A DNA stretch of 64,000 nt from Methylocystis parvus OBBP (GCF_027571405.1 NZ_CP092968.1:1674001-1738000); one strand, 5' to 3'. Counted from the stretch's first letter, positions 43,503 through 52,703 are shown. Translations and numbers: made by a program. The notes: generated from the sequence alone by a model not told the origin.

Positions 43503-43807
43503 TGGTGCGGGCGGCCGGAATCGAACCGGCACAGGCCTTGCGGCCCTACGGATTTTCTTACCCGCTACGGCTTTCGCCGCCTCGCTTTTCTGCGAGTTTG
43601 GGGTCTGGACTATCCCTTCGCCCTAGCGCCATGCGCCTTAGGCGCCGCCCGTCTAGTCTCTACACCTTCCCGCCGCGAGGCGGGCTTGGCTCGGGATCGC
43701 CACTTTCGAGGTTTCCCCGACTTTGAGCGGTTCTACTCGCGCGGTTTCCCGCATGAGCACTCAAATTTCCTTAAGTCCGTTGCGTCTACCAGTTTCGCCA
43801 CGCCCGC
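43503..43807 (-). tRNA. tRNA-Leu(UAA) interrupted by a group I intron
   Basis: On the minus strand the 5' exon (43807-43773, 35 nt) supplies the acceptor strand GCGGGCG, the D arm GCG/CGC and the anticodon stem ACGGA with loop bases CTT. The 3' exon (43556-43503, 54 nt) supplies AAAA, TCCGT, a long class II variable arm (GGGCC/GGCCT), the T arm GCCGG-TTCGATT-CCGGC, the acceptor CGCCCGC, discriminator A and an encoded CCA. Joined, the anticodon loop is CTTAAAA with anticodon UAA, and every stem is fully paired. The 216-nt insert lies after the first anticodon base, the position of the cyanobacterial tRNA-Leu(UAA) intron. Confidence 0.93.
43557..43772 (-). ncRNA. Group I intron (IC3-like) in tRNA-Leu(UAA)
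   Basis: A 216-nt intron read on the minus strand. The exon ACUU pairs with an internal guide GAGU, giving the U-G wobble at the 5' splice site (P1); the last base is G (43557), the expected omega-G. P2 is GCGG-GAAA-CCGC. The core contains CGGGGAAACCTCG, GATCCCGAGCCAAGCCCG, GGAAGGTGTAGAGACTAGAC and GGGATAGTCCAGACCC, in which GACUA/UAGUC forms P7. P9-type hairpins CTCGC/GCGAG and GGC-GAAA-GCC complete the 3' end. These elements correspond to the core of cyanobacterial/plastid tRNA-Leu introns as I remember it. There is no internal ORF, so it depends on self-splicing. Confidence 0.9.
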
Positions 43808-43869
43808 ATTATTCGTGACTAATCGAGAATGTTTATAAGTCGCGCCGCGCGCCGGCGACAAGCGCCAAA

Positions 43870-44403
43870 TCATCCCCGCCGCGTCGCCCGTTGCGGTTTG
43901 CGGATCGGCGCCTGGAAAGTCAGTCCCGTGTCCCAGGGGAAATAGATCCAGGTGTCCTGCGAGACCTCGGTGACGAAAGTGTCGACCATGGGCAGGCCCT
44001 GCGGTTTGGCGTAGACGGTGGCGAAATGCGATTTGGGCAGCATTTCCCGCACGGCCTTGGCCGTCGCGCCCGTATCCACAAGGTCGTCTATGATCAGCAC
44101 CTCCGCGCCCGGCCGTAAGAGAATCGTGTCGGTCAGCGGCTTGAGCACGTCGATTTTGTCGCGTTCGGTCTCCTCGTGATAGCTCGCGACGCAGACCGTC
44201 TCGATGACGCGGATGCCGAGTTCGCGCGCGACGATGCCCGCCGGCACGAGGCCGCCGCGCGTCACCGCCACGATGGCCGAGAAGCCGCCGATCGTCGCGA
44301 GCCGCCACGCCAGCGCGCGCGCGTCGCGATGGAACATGTCCCAGGAGACGGGAAAGGTTTTGTCCGGGCCGCTTTGCATATCGCTCTCGCCAGATTTTCT
44401 CAT
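43870..44403 (-). CDS. gpt: Xanthine (guanine) phosphoribosyltransferase
   Basis: A 177-residue type I phosphoribosyltransferase of the Gpt family, which converts xanthine or guanine plus PRPP to the nucleotide. The PRPP-binding loop is [17 protein letters not shown]; also typical are [17 protein letters not shown] near the N-terminus, [20 protein letters not shown] and the C-terminal [17 protein letters not shown] 44403 overlaps the preceding stop (ATGA); ATG 44379 is an alternative start. It is cotranscribed with the molybdopterin-binding-domain gene. Confidence 0.93.
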   Translation of the reverse strand: MRKSGESDMQSGPDKTFPVSWDMFHRDARALAWRLATIGGFSAIVAVTRGGLVPAGIVARELGIRVIETVCVASYHEETERDKIDVLKPLTDTILLRPGAEVLIIDDLVDTGATAKAVREMLPKSHFATVYAKPQGLPMVDTFVTEVSQDTWIYFPWDTGLTFQAPIRKPQRATRRG

Positions 44404-45158
44404 GGAGCCTGCTTGACCAAATCGGAAAGGAGCCCGCGCACGTCCTTCGCCGCCGCCGCCAGGCCGTCCGCGTCGCGGCTGCGAAGAACAATCTGATTGC
44501 GGACGCCGTCGGCCGAAAAATGCGGATAGGAGCCGATGCTCACGCCCGGATACGCCTTGGCGATCTCCTCGAGCTTCATCGCATAGCCGCCTTCCGGAAT
44601 TGCGCCCGCCTCGACCGTTTCGGCCAGAACGCGCGCGCCCGATCTGAGTTGCGGCCCCACTGTATCCATCATGGATTGCATGATGACGGGGACGCCCGCC
44701 ATGACGATGACATTGCCGATCCAGAAGCCCGGCGCCTTGGAGGCGCCGTTGCGCACGAGTTCAGCGCCCTCGGGAATGCGCGCCATGCGGCGGCGGGCGG
44801 GGTTGAGTTCTTCTTCGGTGAAGCGCTCGCGCAGCATGGCGATGGCGCGCGGGTCCTCGCCAATTGCGACGCCGAAGGCCCTGGCGACCGCGTCGGCGGT
44901 GATGTCGTCATGCGTCGGGCCGATGCCGCCCGTCGTGAAAACGTATGTGTAGCGGGCGCGCAGGGCGTTCAGCGCCGCGACGATCTCGTCTTCGACATCC
45001 GGCACGACCCGCGCCTCGCGCAGATCGACGCCGATTTCGGCGAGATAATCCGCGATGTAGCGCGTATTCGTATCCTGTGTGCGTCCCGACAGAATTTCGT
45101 CGCCAATGACCAGAACCGCCGCAGTCGCCGGCCCCTCGCCCGTTCCGGGTTCTTCCAT
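44400..45158 (-). CDS. Molybdopterin-binding domain (CinA N-terminal-like) protein
   Basis: A 252-residue protein of the MoaB/MogA fold (competence/damage-inducible protein A family): [80 protein letters not shown]. It lacks the CinA C-terminal deamidase domain. Such stand-alone proteins may act as nucleotide or ADP-ribose pyrophosphatases; the true role is uncertain. ATG 45158 follows GGGAGG. Its stop overlaps the gpt start. Confidence 0.88.
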   Translation of the reverse strand: MEEPGTGEGPATAAVLVIGDEILSGRTQDTNTRYIADYLAEIGVDLREARVVPDVEDEIVAALNALRARYTYVFTTGGIGPTHDDITADAVARAFGVAIGEDPRAIAMLRERFTEEELNPARRRMARIPEGAELVRNGASKAPGFWIGNVIVMAGVPVIMQSMMDTVGPQLRSGARVLAETVEAGAIPEGGYAMKLEEIAKAYPGVSIGSYPHFSADGVRNQIVLRSRDADGLAAAAKDVRGLLSDLVKQAP

Positions 45159-45206
45159 TGCCCGCCTCCCTGGGGCAATGATTATGGCGGCCCCGGCGAA
45201 GAACGC

Positions 45207-45287
45207 CAAGCCTTGATCCGCTGCAAGCCTTGATCCGCCGCAAGCCTCGATCGCTGCAAGCCTCGATAAGCCGTCAAGCCTCGCTGG
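45207..45287. repeat. Short tandem repeat array (about 17-bp units)
   Basis: Five consecutive units begin with CAAGCCT: 45207-45223, 45224-45240, 45241-45256, 45257-45274 and a partial 45275-45287. The first two (CAAGCCTTGATCCGCTG / ..CCG) differ by one base; later ones drift (CAAGCCTCGATCGCTG). The array fills the gap between two minus-strand genes and runs into the last codons of the OpgC-like gene, whose C-terminus therefore derives partly from the repeat. Confidence 0.75.
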
Positions 45288-46392
45288 CGGCGGCGTCCTG
45301 AACCCGGGCGGCCCTCCGAACCAGAGCCGGCTCGTCGCGGTCGAGGAGGCCGGCGAGGCCGTGGAGCAGCAATAGCGCCGCGCCCACATAGACGATGTCG
45401 AGAAGGGGCGACGCGAGATCGGAGCTTGAGAGGATCTGCCCCAGCGCGCTGATCAGGCTGCCTGCACAAAAAACAGGCAGAGGATTGCGGCCGAGAAGCG
45501 CAAAGAAGTCGAAGACGGCGGTCTCCCTGACGCTCCAGTTCAGATTGGAAAAATAGACCGTGTAAGCGAGCGCGACGAAATCGACGATCCGCGCGACGCC
45601 GAGCTGGCTCTTATCCCAGTCGAGATAACGCCCCGCCTCGTCCAGAAGACCCGGCGCCAGCCCGAAAACATTCGAGACCACGAGCCCGGAGGCGATCGTG
45701 AAAGCCTGCGAGAATCTCAACGCGCCGAGATTGAAAGGCACCCCCTCCCCCCGCAGCGCCCCGCCGCAGAAAATGCCGAGCGCAAACATGAATTGCCAGG
45801 CGAAGGGATTGAAGTACCACCCGCCGGGTTCGGGCCAGGAAGGCAGATTGACGCCCGCGATCCGCGCGCCGCCATAGACGGCGGCCGAAACCGCGAGCAT
45901 TTCGAGGCGGCCGCGCAATGCGAGGGCGAGGAGCAGCGGGGCCGCCGCCATCAGCACGATATAGAGCGGCAATATGTTGAAATAGGCCACCTGATGGCTG
46001 AGCGCCAGAATGCCGAGAACGCCCCTGACCGGATCGAGAAAAGGCGTCGCCCGACCATATTCGGCGCCCAGCAGATCGTTTGGCGTGAATTGGTTTGCGG
46101 TCCAGAATAGAGCGAGGCCCATGGCCGTTAAGATCAGATGGGCGCCGTAAAGCTTCACGGTGCGGCGCGCCATTGCGGCCGCGGCGGCGGAATTGCGCCT
46201 CATTCTGGGCTCGCCATAGGCCAGATAGACCGAGACGCCCGAGAGGAAGACGAAGAGTTCCGCGGAGTCGGAAAAGCCGAAATTCCGCGGCGTGACGGCC
46301 CCTAGAACATTGCCCGGGATGTGATTGATGAGGATGGCGACCAGCGCCACGCCGCGCCAAAAGTCGATCGAATCGATGCGTTTTTGTTGCAA
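45274..46392 (-). CDS. opgC: OpgC-type membrane protein (acyltransferase family)
   Basis: A 372-residue protein with about ten hydrophobic segments, of the OpgC/acyltransferase-3-like family, which modifies osmoregulated periplasmic glucans (succinylation) or similar envelope glycans. Diagnostic N-terminus: IDSIDFWRGVALVAILINHI, PGNVLGAVTPRNFGFSDSAE, LFVFLSGVSVYLAYG. The apparent start is TTG 46392; no better upstream codon exists in frame and the conserved region begins within ten residues. No opgGH genes are adjacent, so the substrate is inferred from the family only. Confidence 0.85.
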   Translation of the reverse strand: MQQKRIDSIDFWRGVALVAILINHIPGNVLGAVTPRNFGFSDSAELFVFLSGVSVYLAYGEPRMRRNSAAAAAMARRTVKLYGAHLILTAMGLALFWTANQFTPNDLLGAEYGRATPFLDPVRGVLGILALSHQVAYFNILPLYIVLMAAAPLLLALALRGRLEMLAVSAAVYGGARIAGVNLPSWPEPGGWYFNPFAWQFMFALGIFCGGALRGEGVPFNLGALRFSQAFTIASGLVVSNVFGLAPGLLDEAGRYLDWDKSQLGVARIVDFVALAYTVYFSNLNWSVRETAVFDFFALLGRNPLPVFCAGSLISALGQILSSSDLASPLLDIVYVGAALLLLHGLAGLLDRDEPALVRRAARVQDAAASEA

Positions 46393-46585
46393 GGCTGGCG
46401 TTCGCTCGATTTCTTTGTGAAGGGCTTTTTACGCGCCCGCTTTGCTGCCGCGGCTCCCACTATACAAATCTCGCGCCGAAAGGAGGACGCGGCCATTGGC
46501 CGCCCCGTTTCGTTGTCCTTGCTTTGCCGGCGCAAATCACTACCTTGCCGGTAATCCCGTCGATCCCGAGACAGAACGAGCGCGT

Positions 46586-47425
46586 ATGACCTTCATCGAG
46601 TCCGACATCGCCCCCGCCGGCCGTAAAAGCGGGCAAATCAAGCTGCATGGGCCGAAGGATTTCGAAGGCATGCGCAAGGCCGGCCGTCTCACGGCGGAGG
46701 CGCTCGACATGCTCGTCCCGCATGTGAAGCCGGGCGTGACGACTCAACAGCTCGACGACCTCGTCTTCGACTTCGCCATCGCCAACGGGGCCTATCCCGC
46801 GCCGCTCGATTATCGCGGTTATCGCAAGTCCATCTGCACCTCGATCAACCATGTCGTGTGCCATGGCATGCCCGACAACAAGGCGCTTCGCGACGGCGAC
46901 ATCGTCAATGTCGACGTGACCTTCATCGTCGACGGCTGGCACGGCGACGCCAGCCGAATGTTCGGCGTCGGCGACATACCGCGCAAGGCGCAGCGGCTTA
47001 TCGACGTGACATATGAGTCGCTCATGCGCGGCATCGCCGCCGTGAAGCCCGGCGGCGCGACGGGCGATATCGGCGCGGCGATCCAGCTATATGCGGAGGG
47101 CGAGCGCTGCTCGGTCGTCCGCGACTTTTGCGGGCACGGGCTCGGCCGCGTCTTCCACGACGAGCCGAACATCCTGCATTACGGCGTCAAGGGACAGGGC
47201 GTGGAGTTGCGCCCCGGCATGTTCTTCACCGTCGAACCGATGATCAATCTGGGGCGGCCGCAGGTCAAAATACTTTCGGACGGCTGGACGGCGGTGACGC
47301 GCGACCGCTCGCTCTCGGCGCAATTCGAGCATTCCATTGGCGTCACCGAAACGGGCGTCGAGATTTTCACGCTCTCGCCCAAAGGTCTGGACAATCCATC
47401 GGGCTCCGCCAGCGCCGCCGCATGA
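46586..47425 (+). CDS. map: Methionine aminopeptidase, type I
   Basis: A 279-residue methionine aminopeptidase that removes the initiator Met. All metal ligands and the catalytic histidines are visible: His93 (NHVVCHGMP), Asp110, Asp121, His184 ([12 protein letters not shown]), Glu217 (FTVEPMI) and Glu248 (QFEHSI). The start ATG 46586 ([10 protein letters not shown]) gives a normal length. Its stop overlaps the radC start (ATGA at 47422-47425), the usual alphaproteobacterial map-radC arrangement. Confidence 0.97.
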   Translation: MTFIESDIAPAGRKSGQIKLHGPKDFEGMRKAGRLTAEALDMLVPHVKPGVTTQQLDDLVFDFAIANGAYPAPLDYRGYRKSICTSINHVVCHGMPDNKALRDGDIVNVDVTFIVDGWHGDASRMFGVGDIPRKAQRLIDVTYESLMRGIAAVKPGGATGDIGAAIQLYAEGERCSVVRDFCGHGLGRVFHDEPNILHYGVKGQGVELRPGMFFTVEPMINLGRPQVKILSDGWTAVTRDRSLSAQFEHSIGVTETGVEIFTLSPKGLDNPSGSASAAA

Positions 47426-48156
47426 CGCCGCCAAAAGGCGACGCCGGCTCCGGCGCGGCCGCGCCGGGCCTGGGCGAGGCGCAGGCTCCGCATTATCACG
47501 GCCACCGCCAGCGTCTGCGCGACCGCTTCATGGAGGCCGGCGAGAACGCGCTTGCGGATTATGAGCTGATGGAGCTTCTGCTCTTTCGCGTCATTCCCCG
47601 GCGCGACGTCAAGCCGCTCGCAAAGTCGCTGATCGAACGCTTCGGCTCCTTCGCGGAAGCGCTCGCGGCGCGGCCCGAGCGGCTCCAGGAAGTGGCCGGT
47701 CTGCCCGAAAGCGCGATCATCGAATTCAAGGTGACCGAAGCGGCCGCGCGGCGACTCGCGCGCGGCGCCCTGGAGAAGCGCAAAGTGCTCTCCTCCTTCT
47801 CCGCCGTGACCGATTACTGCCGCACCGCGATGGCCTACGCCGAACGCGAGGAATTTCGCATCCTCTTCCTGGACAAGCGCAACGCCCTCATCGCCGACGA
47901 GGTGCAGGGCGTCGGCACGGTCGATCACACGCCGGTCTATCCGCGCGAAGTGGTGCGCCGCGCATTGGAGCTCGGCGCGAGCGCGCTGATACTCGCCCAT
48001 AACCACCCCTCCGGCGACCCGACCCCCTCGCAGGCCGACATCCGCATGACGAAGGACATCATCGCCATCGCTCAGCCTTTCGGCATTGCGGTGCACGATC
48101 ATCTGATTGTCGGGAGAAACGGGCAATCGAGCTTCAAGGGGCTGAAGCTGATATGA
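47422..48156 (+). CDS. radC: RadC family JAMM/MPN domain protein
   Basis: A 244-residue RadC. N-terminal helix-hairpin-helix region ([32 protein letters not shown]) and C-terminal JAMM motif [19 protein letters not shown] with His193, His195, Ser198 and Asp206; the catalytic Glu lies upstream near ADEVQG. The family is named for DNA repair, but its role is unresolved. Coupled to map by an ATGA overlap. Confidence 0.94.
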   Translation: MTPPKGDAGSGAAAPGLGEAQAPHYHGHRQRLRDRFMEAGENALADYELMELLLFRVIPRRDVKPLAKSLIERFGSFAEALAARPERLQEVAGLPESAIIEFKVTEAAARRLARGALEKRKVLSSFSAVTDYCRTAMAYAEREEFRILFLDKRNALIADEVQGVGTVDHTPVYPREVVRRALELGASALILAHNHPSGDPTPSQADIRMTKDIIAIAQPFGIAVHDHLIVGRNGQSSFKGLKLI

Positions 48157-48166
48157 GCGTGACGAA

Positions 48167-48280
48167 CGTCATTGCGAGGAGCATATGCGAAGTCGGGCAT
48201 ACCCGACTTCGAGAAAATGCGACGAAGCGATCCGGAATCGCGACGCCGCTCCGGATTGCTTCGCTAGGCTCGCAATGACG
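48167..48280 (+). repeat. CGTCATTGCGAG-type palindromic repeat with nested hairpin
   Basis: The outer ends CGTCATTGCGAGGAGC (from 48167) and CGCTAGGCTCGCAATGACG (to 48280) are complementary, and the inner ATCCGGA/TCCGGAT stretches pair again. Inserted in the left arm is a perfect 10-bp stem CGAAGTCGGG/CCCGACTTCG (48188-48197, 48202-48211) with a CATA loop. It belongs to the same family as the element at 5670-5751. The end of the repeat supplies the first ATG of the downstream MFS gene. Confidence 0.8.
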
Positions 48281-49693
48281 GAAGAGAAACGTTTGCCCTT
48301 CTCCTTCGTCACGCCCCTCATCATCGCCACCGCCCTCTTCATGGAGCAGCTCGACGGCACGGTGCTGGCGACGGCGCTGCCAGCGATGGCGGCGGATATG
48401 CGCGAAGACCCCGTGGCGCTCAAACTGGCGCTCACTTCCTACCTTCTCTCCCTAGCGGTCTTCATTCCGCTCTCCGGCTGGGTCGCGGACAGATTCGGCG
48501 CGCGGCGCGTGCTTCGATCGGCGATCGCCGTCTTCACCTTCGGCTCGATATTGTGCGGCTTTTCGGATTCGCTCGCGGCGATCGTCGCGGCGCGCGTCGT
48601 GCAGGGAATGGGCGGGGCCATGATGGTGCCGGTGGGCCGGCTCGTTCTGTTACGCACCGCGCCGCGTCACCAGCTCGTGCGGGCGCTGGCCTGGCTCACT
48701 GTTCCGGCCCTGATCGGGCCGCTCATCGGCCCGCCGCTCGGCGGCTTTCTCGTCACCTTTTTCGACTGGCGCTACATTTTCTGGATCAATGTGCCGATCG
48801 GACTTCTCGGCGCCGGACTGACCGGGCGCTTCATTCCCCAGCTCTATGGCGAGCATCCGCGCCCGCTCGACGTCGCCGGCGCGGCGCTGTCGGGCGTCGG
48901 CCTGTCCTTCACGATGTTCGGCTTCACCATCCTCGGCCGCGGCTTTGCGCCGCCATGGATCGTCGCGGCGATCATCGCCTTGGGCGCGGCGGCCATCGCG
49001 GCCTACATTGCGCATGCGCGCCGCGCCGAACATCCGATCCTCGATCTCGCTTTGCTGCGCATCCCGACTTTTCGCGCCGCGATCGTCGGCGGCTTTCTCT
49101 TTCGCGTCGGCCTCGGCGCGATTCCCTTCCTGCTTCCGCTGCTTCTGCAAGTGGGCTTCGGGCTCAGCGCCTATGAATCGGGGCTGCTCACTTTCGTCGC
49201 GACCGCCGGCGCCATGGTGATGAAGACGACGGCGCAGCCAATATTGAAGCGCTTCGGCTTTAGGCGCGTGCTGATCGTCAATGCGCTCATCTCCACATGC
49301 TTTCTCGTCGCCAACGGTTTCTTCACCGCGGCGACCCCGCATGCGGCCATCATGGCGGCGCTGCTCGTCGGCGGTTTCTTCCGCTCGCTGCAGTTCACCG
49401 CGCTCAACGCCATCGCCTATGCGGACATTCCCGAATCCTCGATGAGCAACGCCACGAGCTTCGCCGCCGTCGGCCAGCAATTGTCGCTCTCGGCCGGCGT
49501 CGCCATCGGCGCGGCGGCGCTGGAATGGGCGCGCGCGACGCATGGCGGCGGCATGTTGCAGGCGCAGGATTTCGCGCCGGCCTTCTTCGTCGTCGCGGCG
49601 GTCTCGGGGGCGTCGGCGCTGGCGTTTGTCGATCTGTCGGCGGATGCGGGAGATGAACTCACCGGACGCAAAGCCGCAAGACAAGGCGTGTAA
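48275..49693 (+). CDS. MFS drug exporter of the DHA2 (EmrB/QacA) type
   Basis: A 472-residue transporter with about 14 hydrophobic segments. Family motifs: MEQLDGTVLATALPAMAADM in helix 1 (motif D1 type), SGWVADRFGARRVLRSA (motif A, loop 2-3), VAARVVQGMGGAMMVPVGRL (motif B) and LIGPPLGGFLVTFFDWRYIF, WINVPIG (motif C). It probably exports hydrophobic toxic compounds by proton antiport. ATG 48275 lies inside the palindromic repeat; TTG 48293, seven bases after GAAGAGAA, is an equally good start. Confidence 0.9.
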   Translation: MTEEKRLPFSFVTPLIIATALFMEQLDGTVLATALPAMAADMREDPVALKLALTSYLLSLAVFIPLSGWVADRFGARRVLRSAIAVFTFGSILCGFSDSLAAIVAARVVQGMGGAMMVPVGRLVLLRTAPRHQLVRALAWLTVPALIGPLIGPPLGGFLVTFFDWRYIFWINVPIGLLGAGLTGRFIPQLYGEHPRPLDVAGAALSGVGLSFTMFGFTILGRGFAPPWIVAAIIALGAAAIAAYIAHARRAEHPILDLALLRIPTFRAAIVGGFLFRVGLGAIPFLLPLLLQVGFGLSAYESGLLTFVATAGAMVMKTTAQPILKRFGFRRVLIVNALISTCFLVANGFFTAATPHAAIMAALLVGGFFRSLQFTALNAIAYADIPESSMSNATSFAAVGQQLSLSAGVAIGAAALEWARATHGGGMLQAQDFAPAFFVVAAVSGASALAFVDLSADAGDELTGRKAARQGV

Positions 49694-49696
49694 CCT

Positions 49697-49718
49697 ACCC
49701 TCCCTTCGAGAGGAGGGT
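49697..49718. terminator. Hairpin between convergent MFS and rlmE genes
   Basis: ACCCTCC (49697-49703) and GGAGGGT (49712-49718) form a 7-bp stem with loop CTTCGAGA, four bases after the MFS stop and 20 bases before the rlmE stop on the other strand. No clear T run follows on either side, so it may work as a weak bidirectional terminator or mRNA end stabiliser. Confidence 0.45.
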
Positions 49719-49737
49719 GCAAGGGCGCCTGAAATCG

Positions 49738-50451
49738 CTACCCTTCGTGATCGCGCCTTCCGCGAAAGCCCGTCGCCAGCACGTAGAGCTCCGCCGAATC
49801 CGCGCGGCTTGCGGCGGGTTTCACATGGCGCACGGTCGTAAAATCGCGCTTGAGGCGCGTGAGCAATTGCCCTTCCGTGCCGCCCTGCAAGACCTTGGCG
49901 ACGAAGAAGCCGCCGGGCGCCAGCACGTCCATCGCGAATTCCGCCGCAAGCTCGGCGAGCGCGACGATGCGCAAATGGTCGGTCTGCTTGTGGCCCGTGG
50001 CGTTCGCCGCCATGTCGGACATCACGCCGTCCGCCTCGCCGCCGAGCATGGCTTTGATGAAATCCGGCGCGTCTTCGTCGTTGAAGTCTTTCACCGCGAA
50101 TGTGACGCCGGGTATCGCCTCCATGTCGAGAAGATCGACGCCGACGACCCTGCCCCTGCCGTCCTTCGCCTTCACCCGATCGGCCGCGATCTGCGACCAG
50201 CCGCCGGGCGCCGCGCCGAGATCGATGATGCGGCCGCCCGGTTTGAGGAGATGGTGGCGGTCGTCCATCTCGATGAGCTTATAGGCCGCGCGCGAGCGAT
50301 AGCCCTCGCGCTTGGCGCGCGCGACATAGGGGTCGTTGAGCTGGCGTTCGAGCCAAAGCGTCGAAGAAAGCGAACGCTTGCGCGCGGTCTTCACCCGCGT
50401 CTTGAGCGAACGTCCGCCTTCGCGCCCCGATCCCGTCTTGCCTTCCGCCAT
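49738..50451 (-). CDS. rlmE: 23S rRNA (uridine-2'-O)-methyltransferase RlmE (FtsJ)
   Basis: A 237-residue SAM-dependent methyltransferase that 2'-O-methylates U2552 (E. coli numbering) in the ribosomal A loop. SAM motif [19 protein letters not shown]; catalytic K-D-K-E residues in [39 protein letters not shown] and [15 protein letters not shown]. The N-terminal basic tail ([20 protein letters not shown]) is typical of alphaproteobacteria. ATG 50451 (GGAG upstream) is preferred over GTG 50457. Confidence 0.96.
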   Translation of the reverse strand: MAEGKTGSGREGGRSLKTRVKTARKRSLSSTLWLERQLNDPYVARAKREGYRSRAAYKLIEMDDRHHLLKPGGRIIDLGAAPGGWSQIAADRVKAKDGRGRVVGVDLLDMEAIPGVTFAVKDFNDEDAPDFIKAMLGGEADGVMSDMAANATGHKQTDHLRIVALAELAAEFAMDVLAPGGFFVAKVLQGGTEGQLLTRLKRDFTTVRHVKPAASRADSAELYVLATGFRGRRDHEG

Positions 50452-50467
50452 CTTCACGCCGCTCCGC

Positions 50468-50574
50468 CGTCATTCCCGGAGGCAAAGCGACCGGGAAGCC
50501 AGAGCTACTATCACAGATAAGGAGCGGCCGCTCTGGATTTCCCGATCCGGGCTTTCGGCGGTTCGGGAATGACA
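50468..50574. repeat. GTCATTCCCGG-type palindromic repeat
   Basis: The ends CGTCATTCCCGGA (from 50468) and TTCGGGAATGAC (to 50574) are inverted copies, and an inner pair CCAGAGC/GCTCTGG lies near the centre. This is a second family of dispersed palindrome, distinct from the CGTCATTGCGAG elements. It fills most of the gap between rlmE and the ABC transporter stop. Confidence 0.65.
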
Positions 50575-50603
50575 GCGACGCAAGCCGATCATCGTCTCTT
50601 CTC

Positions 50604-52703
50604 TTAAGCCAGCACCTTGTCGCGCGGCGCGAAGAGACCGTCGGCGCCCGCCTCCATGACGATCTGGCGATCATGATAGGCATGGAGGGTCGAGCGATGG
50701 CCGATGGAGACGATCGTCGCTTCCGGCAAACGCTCGCGCAGCATGGCGTAGATGTCGCCTTCGAGCTTCTCGTCGAGGGCGGAAGTGGCCTCGTCGAGGA
50801 AGAGCCAGTCCGGCTTGGCGAGAAGGGCGCGGGCGATGGCGACGCGCTGCTGCTCGCCGCCGGAGAGGCGCTGACCCCAATTATTTTCCTCGTCCAGCCT
50901 CTCGACGAAGGCCGCAAGCCGCGCGGCGCGCAGCGCCTCCTCAATGTCCGCGCGCGAATAGTCGTCGACATTGCCGGGATAGACCACGGCCTGCGCGAGC
51001 GCGCCGAGCGGGATATAGGGACGCTGCGGCGCGAGCATGACGCTCGCGCCCTGCGGCATAGCGATGTTTCCGGTCACATGCGGCCAGATGCCGGCGATGG
51101 CGCGGAAAAGCGTCGACTTGCCCGAGCCGGAGGGACCGGTCAGCAGCGCCGACTGACCCGCCTCGAAAGCGAGCTGATCGACGGAAACGATGCGTCTGCC
51201 GTCGGGCAGAGAGAGCATGACGTCGCGCAGCGTCAACGCGCTGGCCGCGCCGCGCGAGATCGCCTGCACGCTTTGCCGCTGCGCTCCCGCCGCGTCGATC
51301 GCGCGGTCGAAAGAGCTCAGCCGGTCGAGCACGGCTTTGAAGCTCGCCAGGAAGGTGTAGTAATTGATGAAGAAGGTCAGCGCGCCCTCGACGCGGCCGA
51401 AGGCGCTCGCCGTCTGCGTCATCACGCCGAGCTGGATTTTGCCGGCGAAGTAGAAGGGCGCCGTGATCAGATAGGGAATGATCGGCGAGAGCTGCCCATA
51501 GGCGGCGGTGAAGCCCATCAGCTCCTTGCGCTTGCGCACGATCGACAGATAGTTGGCGAAGACGCGCTGGAAACGCCGCAGCAGCCACGCCTGCTCCTCA
51601 TCCTCGCCCGAGAGCAGCGCGATCTGCTCGCTATATTCGCGCAGACGCGCGAGCGAAAAGCGGAAATCGGCCTCGCGCTTCTGCTGCTCGAAGAACAATC
51701 TCGTCAGCGACCGGCCGATGAGATGCGTCACGACCGTGCCGAGGGAGGCGTAGATCAACGCGACCCAGAACAGAAAGCCGGGGATATAGATATTCGTGCC
51801 CGGCAGCGCGTAATTGCCAGAGAGCTCCCACAGGACGAAGGAGAAGGAGACGAGCGAACTCATCGTCGAGATCAGCAGGATCGAATAGGAGTAGATCCCA
51901 TATCCTTCCTCGCCGCCGTCGATGAAACGGTTCACGTCCTCGGCGATGCGCTGATCGGGGTTGTCCGCGTCTCCGCCGGCGAGCGCCATGTTGTAATGCG
52001 TGTGCGAACCGAGCCAGCGCCGCACATAATGCTCGGTGAGCCAGCGCCGCCAGCGAATGGTGAGCATCGATTTCAGCACATATTCCACGACCGCGGTCGT
52101 GACATAGACGAAGGCCCAGGGCGTGAAGACGTAAAGAAGCTGACGCCAGAACTCGCCGGCGTTTTTCTCCTGGATCGCGTTGAACCAGTCGCGGTTGAAG
52201 AAAGAGAGCCGGACGGAAATGCCGACCTGGCCCTGATTGATGAGCACCAGCACGACGATCATCGCGACCGCGATGGCGCTTTCCCGCGCGGCGAAGCGCG
52301 GAAACGGCCAGACCCGCGCTTCGCCGCGATCCGACGTGTCGAAATAGAGATCCGCGATCCGCGTCATCTCCTGCACGACGGGAATGCGCGAGACGGCGTA
52401 GACGATGACCGAAAAAACCGCGACCGTGACCGACATGCTTTCGGGCGGGGCGAAGCCCTCCAGCGCCTGCGGCCAAAATCCCTCCGTCTGGAGCAGCCGC
52501 GTGGAGCCGAAGACGATCGTCTCCGTCGAGAAGATCGCCGCGAAGATCTTCATGAAGCTCGACATGTCGAGGCCGCGCCAGGTGGTGACGGCGCAGAGGC
52601 CCGCGGCGACGGCGAGGACGAACAGATCCGTATCCGCCTTATGCGCGCCGATCAGCGCGGCAAGGACGGCGAAGGCGGCGACGGCCGCGCTCAGTTTCCG
52701 CAT
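50604..52703 (-). CDS. ABC transporter, fused permease-ATPase (BacA/YddA-like)
   Basis: A 699-residue fused ABC transporter. The membrane half has the SbmA/BacA-like pattern (LSFFNRDWFNAIQEKNAGEF, EYVLKSMLTIRWRRWLTEHY, DNPDQRIAEDVNRFIDG, LEGxxEQIALLSGEDEE-type loop). The ATPase half has Walker A GPSGSGKST (about residues 520-530), signature LSGGEQQRVAIARALL (about 610) and Walker B LFLDEATSALDE. It resembles E. coli YddA and mycobacterial BacA (Rv1819c), which import vitamin B12 and peptides, and differs from rhizobial BacA, which lacks the ATPase. About 100 extra N-terminal residues add predicted membrane helices. ATG 52703 follows AAAGGG. Confidence 0.88.
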   Translation of the reverse strand: MRKLSAAVAAFAVLAALIGAHKADTDLFVLAVAAGLCAVTTWRGLDMSSFMKIFAAIFSTETIVFGSTRLLQTEGFWPQALEGFAPPESMSVTVAVFSVIVYAVSRIPVVQEMTRIADLYFDTSDRGEARVWPFPRFAARESAIAVAMIVVLVLINQGQVGISVRLSFFNRDWFNAIQEKNAGEFWRQLLYVFTPWAFVYVTTAVVEYVLKSMLTIRWRRWLTEHYVRRWLGSHTHYNMALAGGDADNPDQRIAEDVNRFIDGGEEGYGIYSYSILLISTMSSLVSFSFVLWELSGNYALPGTNIYIPGFLFWVALIYASLGTVVTHLIGRSLTRLFFEQQKREADFRFSLARLREYSEQIALLSGEDEEQAWLLRRFQRVFANYLSIVRKRKELMGFTAAYGQLSPIIPYLITAPFYFAGKIQLGVMTQTASAFGRVEGALTFFINYYTFLASFKAVLDRLSSFDRAIDAAGAQRQSVQAISRGAASALTLRDVMLSLPDGRRIVSVDQLAFEAGQSALLTGPSGSGKSTLFRAIAGIWPHVTGNIAMPQGASVMLAPQRPYIPLGALAQAVVYPGNVDDYSRADIEEALRAARLAAFVERLDEENNWGQRLSGGEQQRVAIARALLAKPDWLFLDEATSALDEKLEGDIYAMLRERLPEATIVSIGHRSTLHAYHDRQIVMEAGADGLFAPRDKVLA

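Noticed and set aside
43347..43838. 163-codon plus-strand frame across the tRNA-Leu region
   Set aside because: It is explained by the tRNA exons and group I intron on the minus strand; the translation has no family resemblance.
45207..45287. Possible CRISPR array
   Set aside because: Units are about 17 bp and contiguous, with no spacers and no cas genes; a simple tandem repeat fits better.
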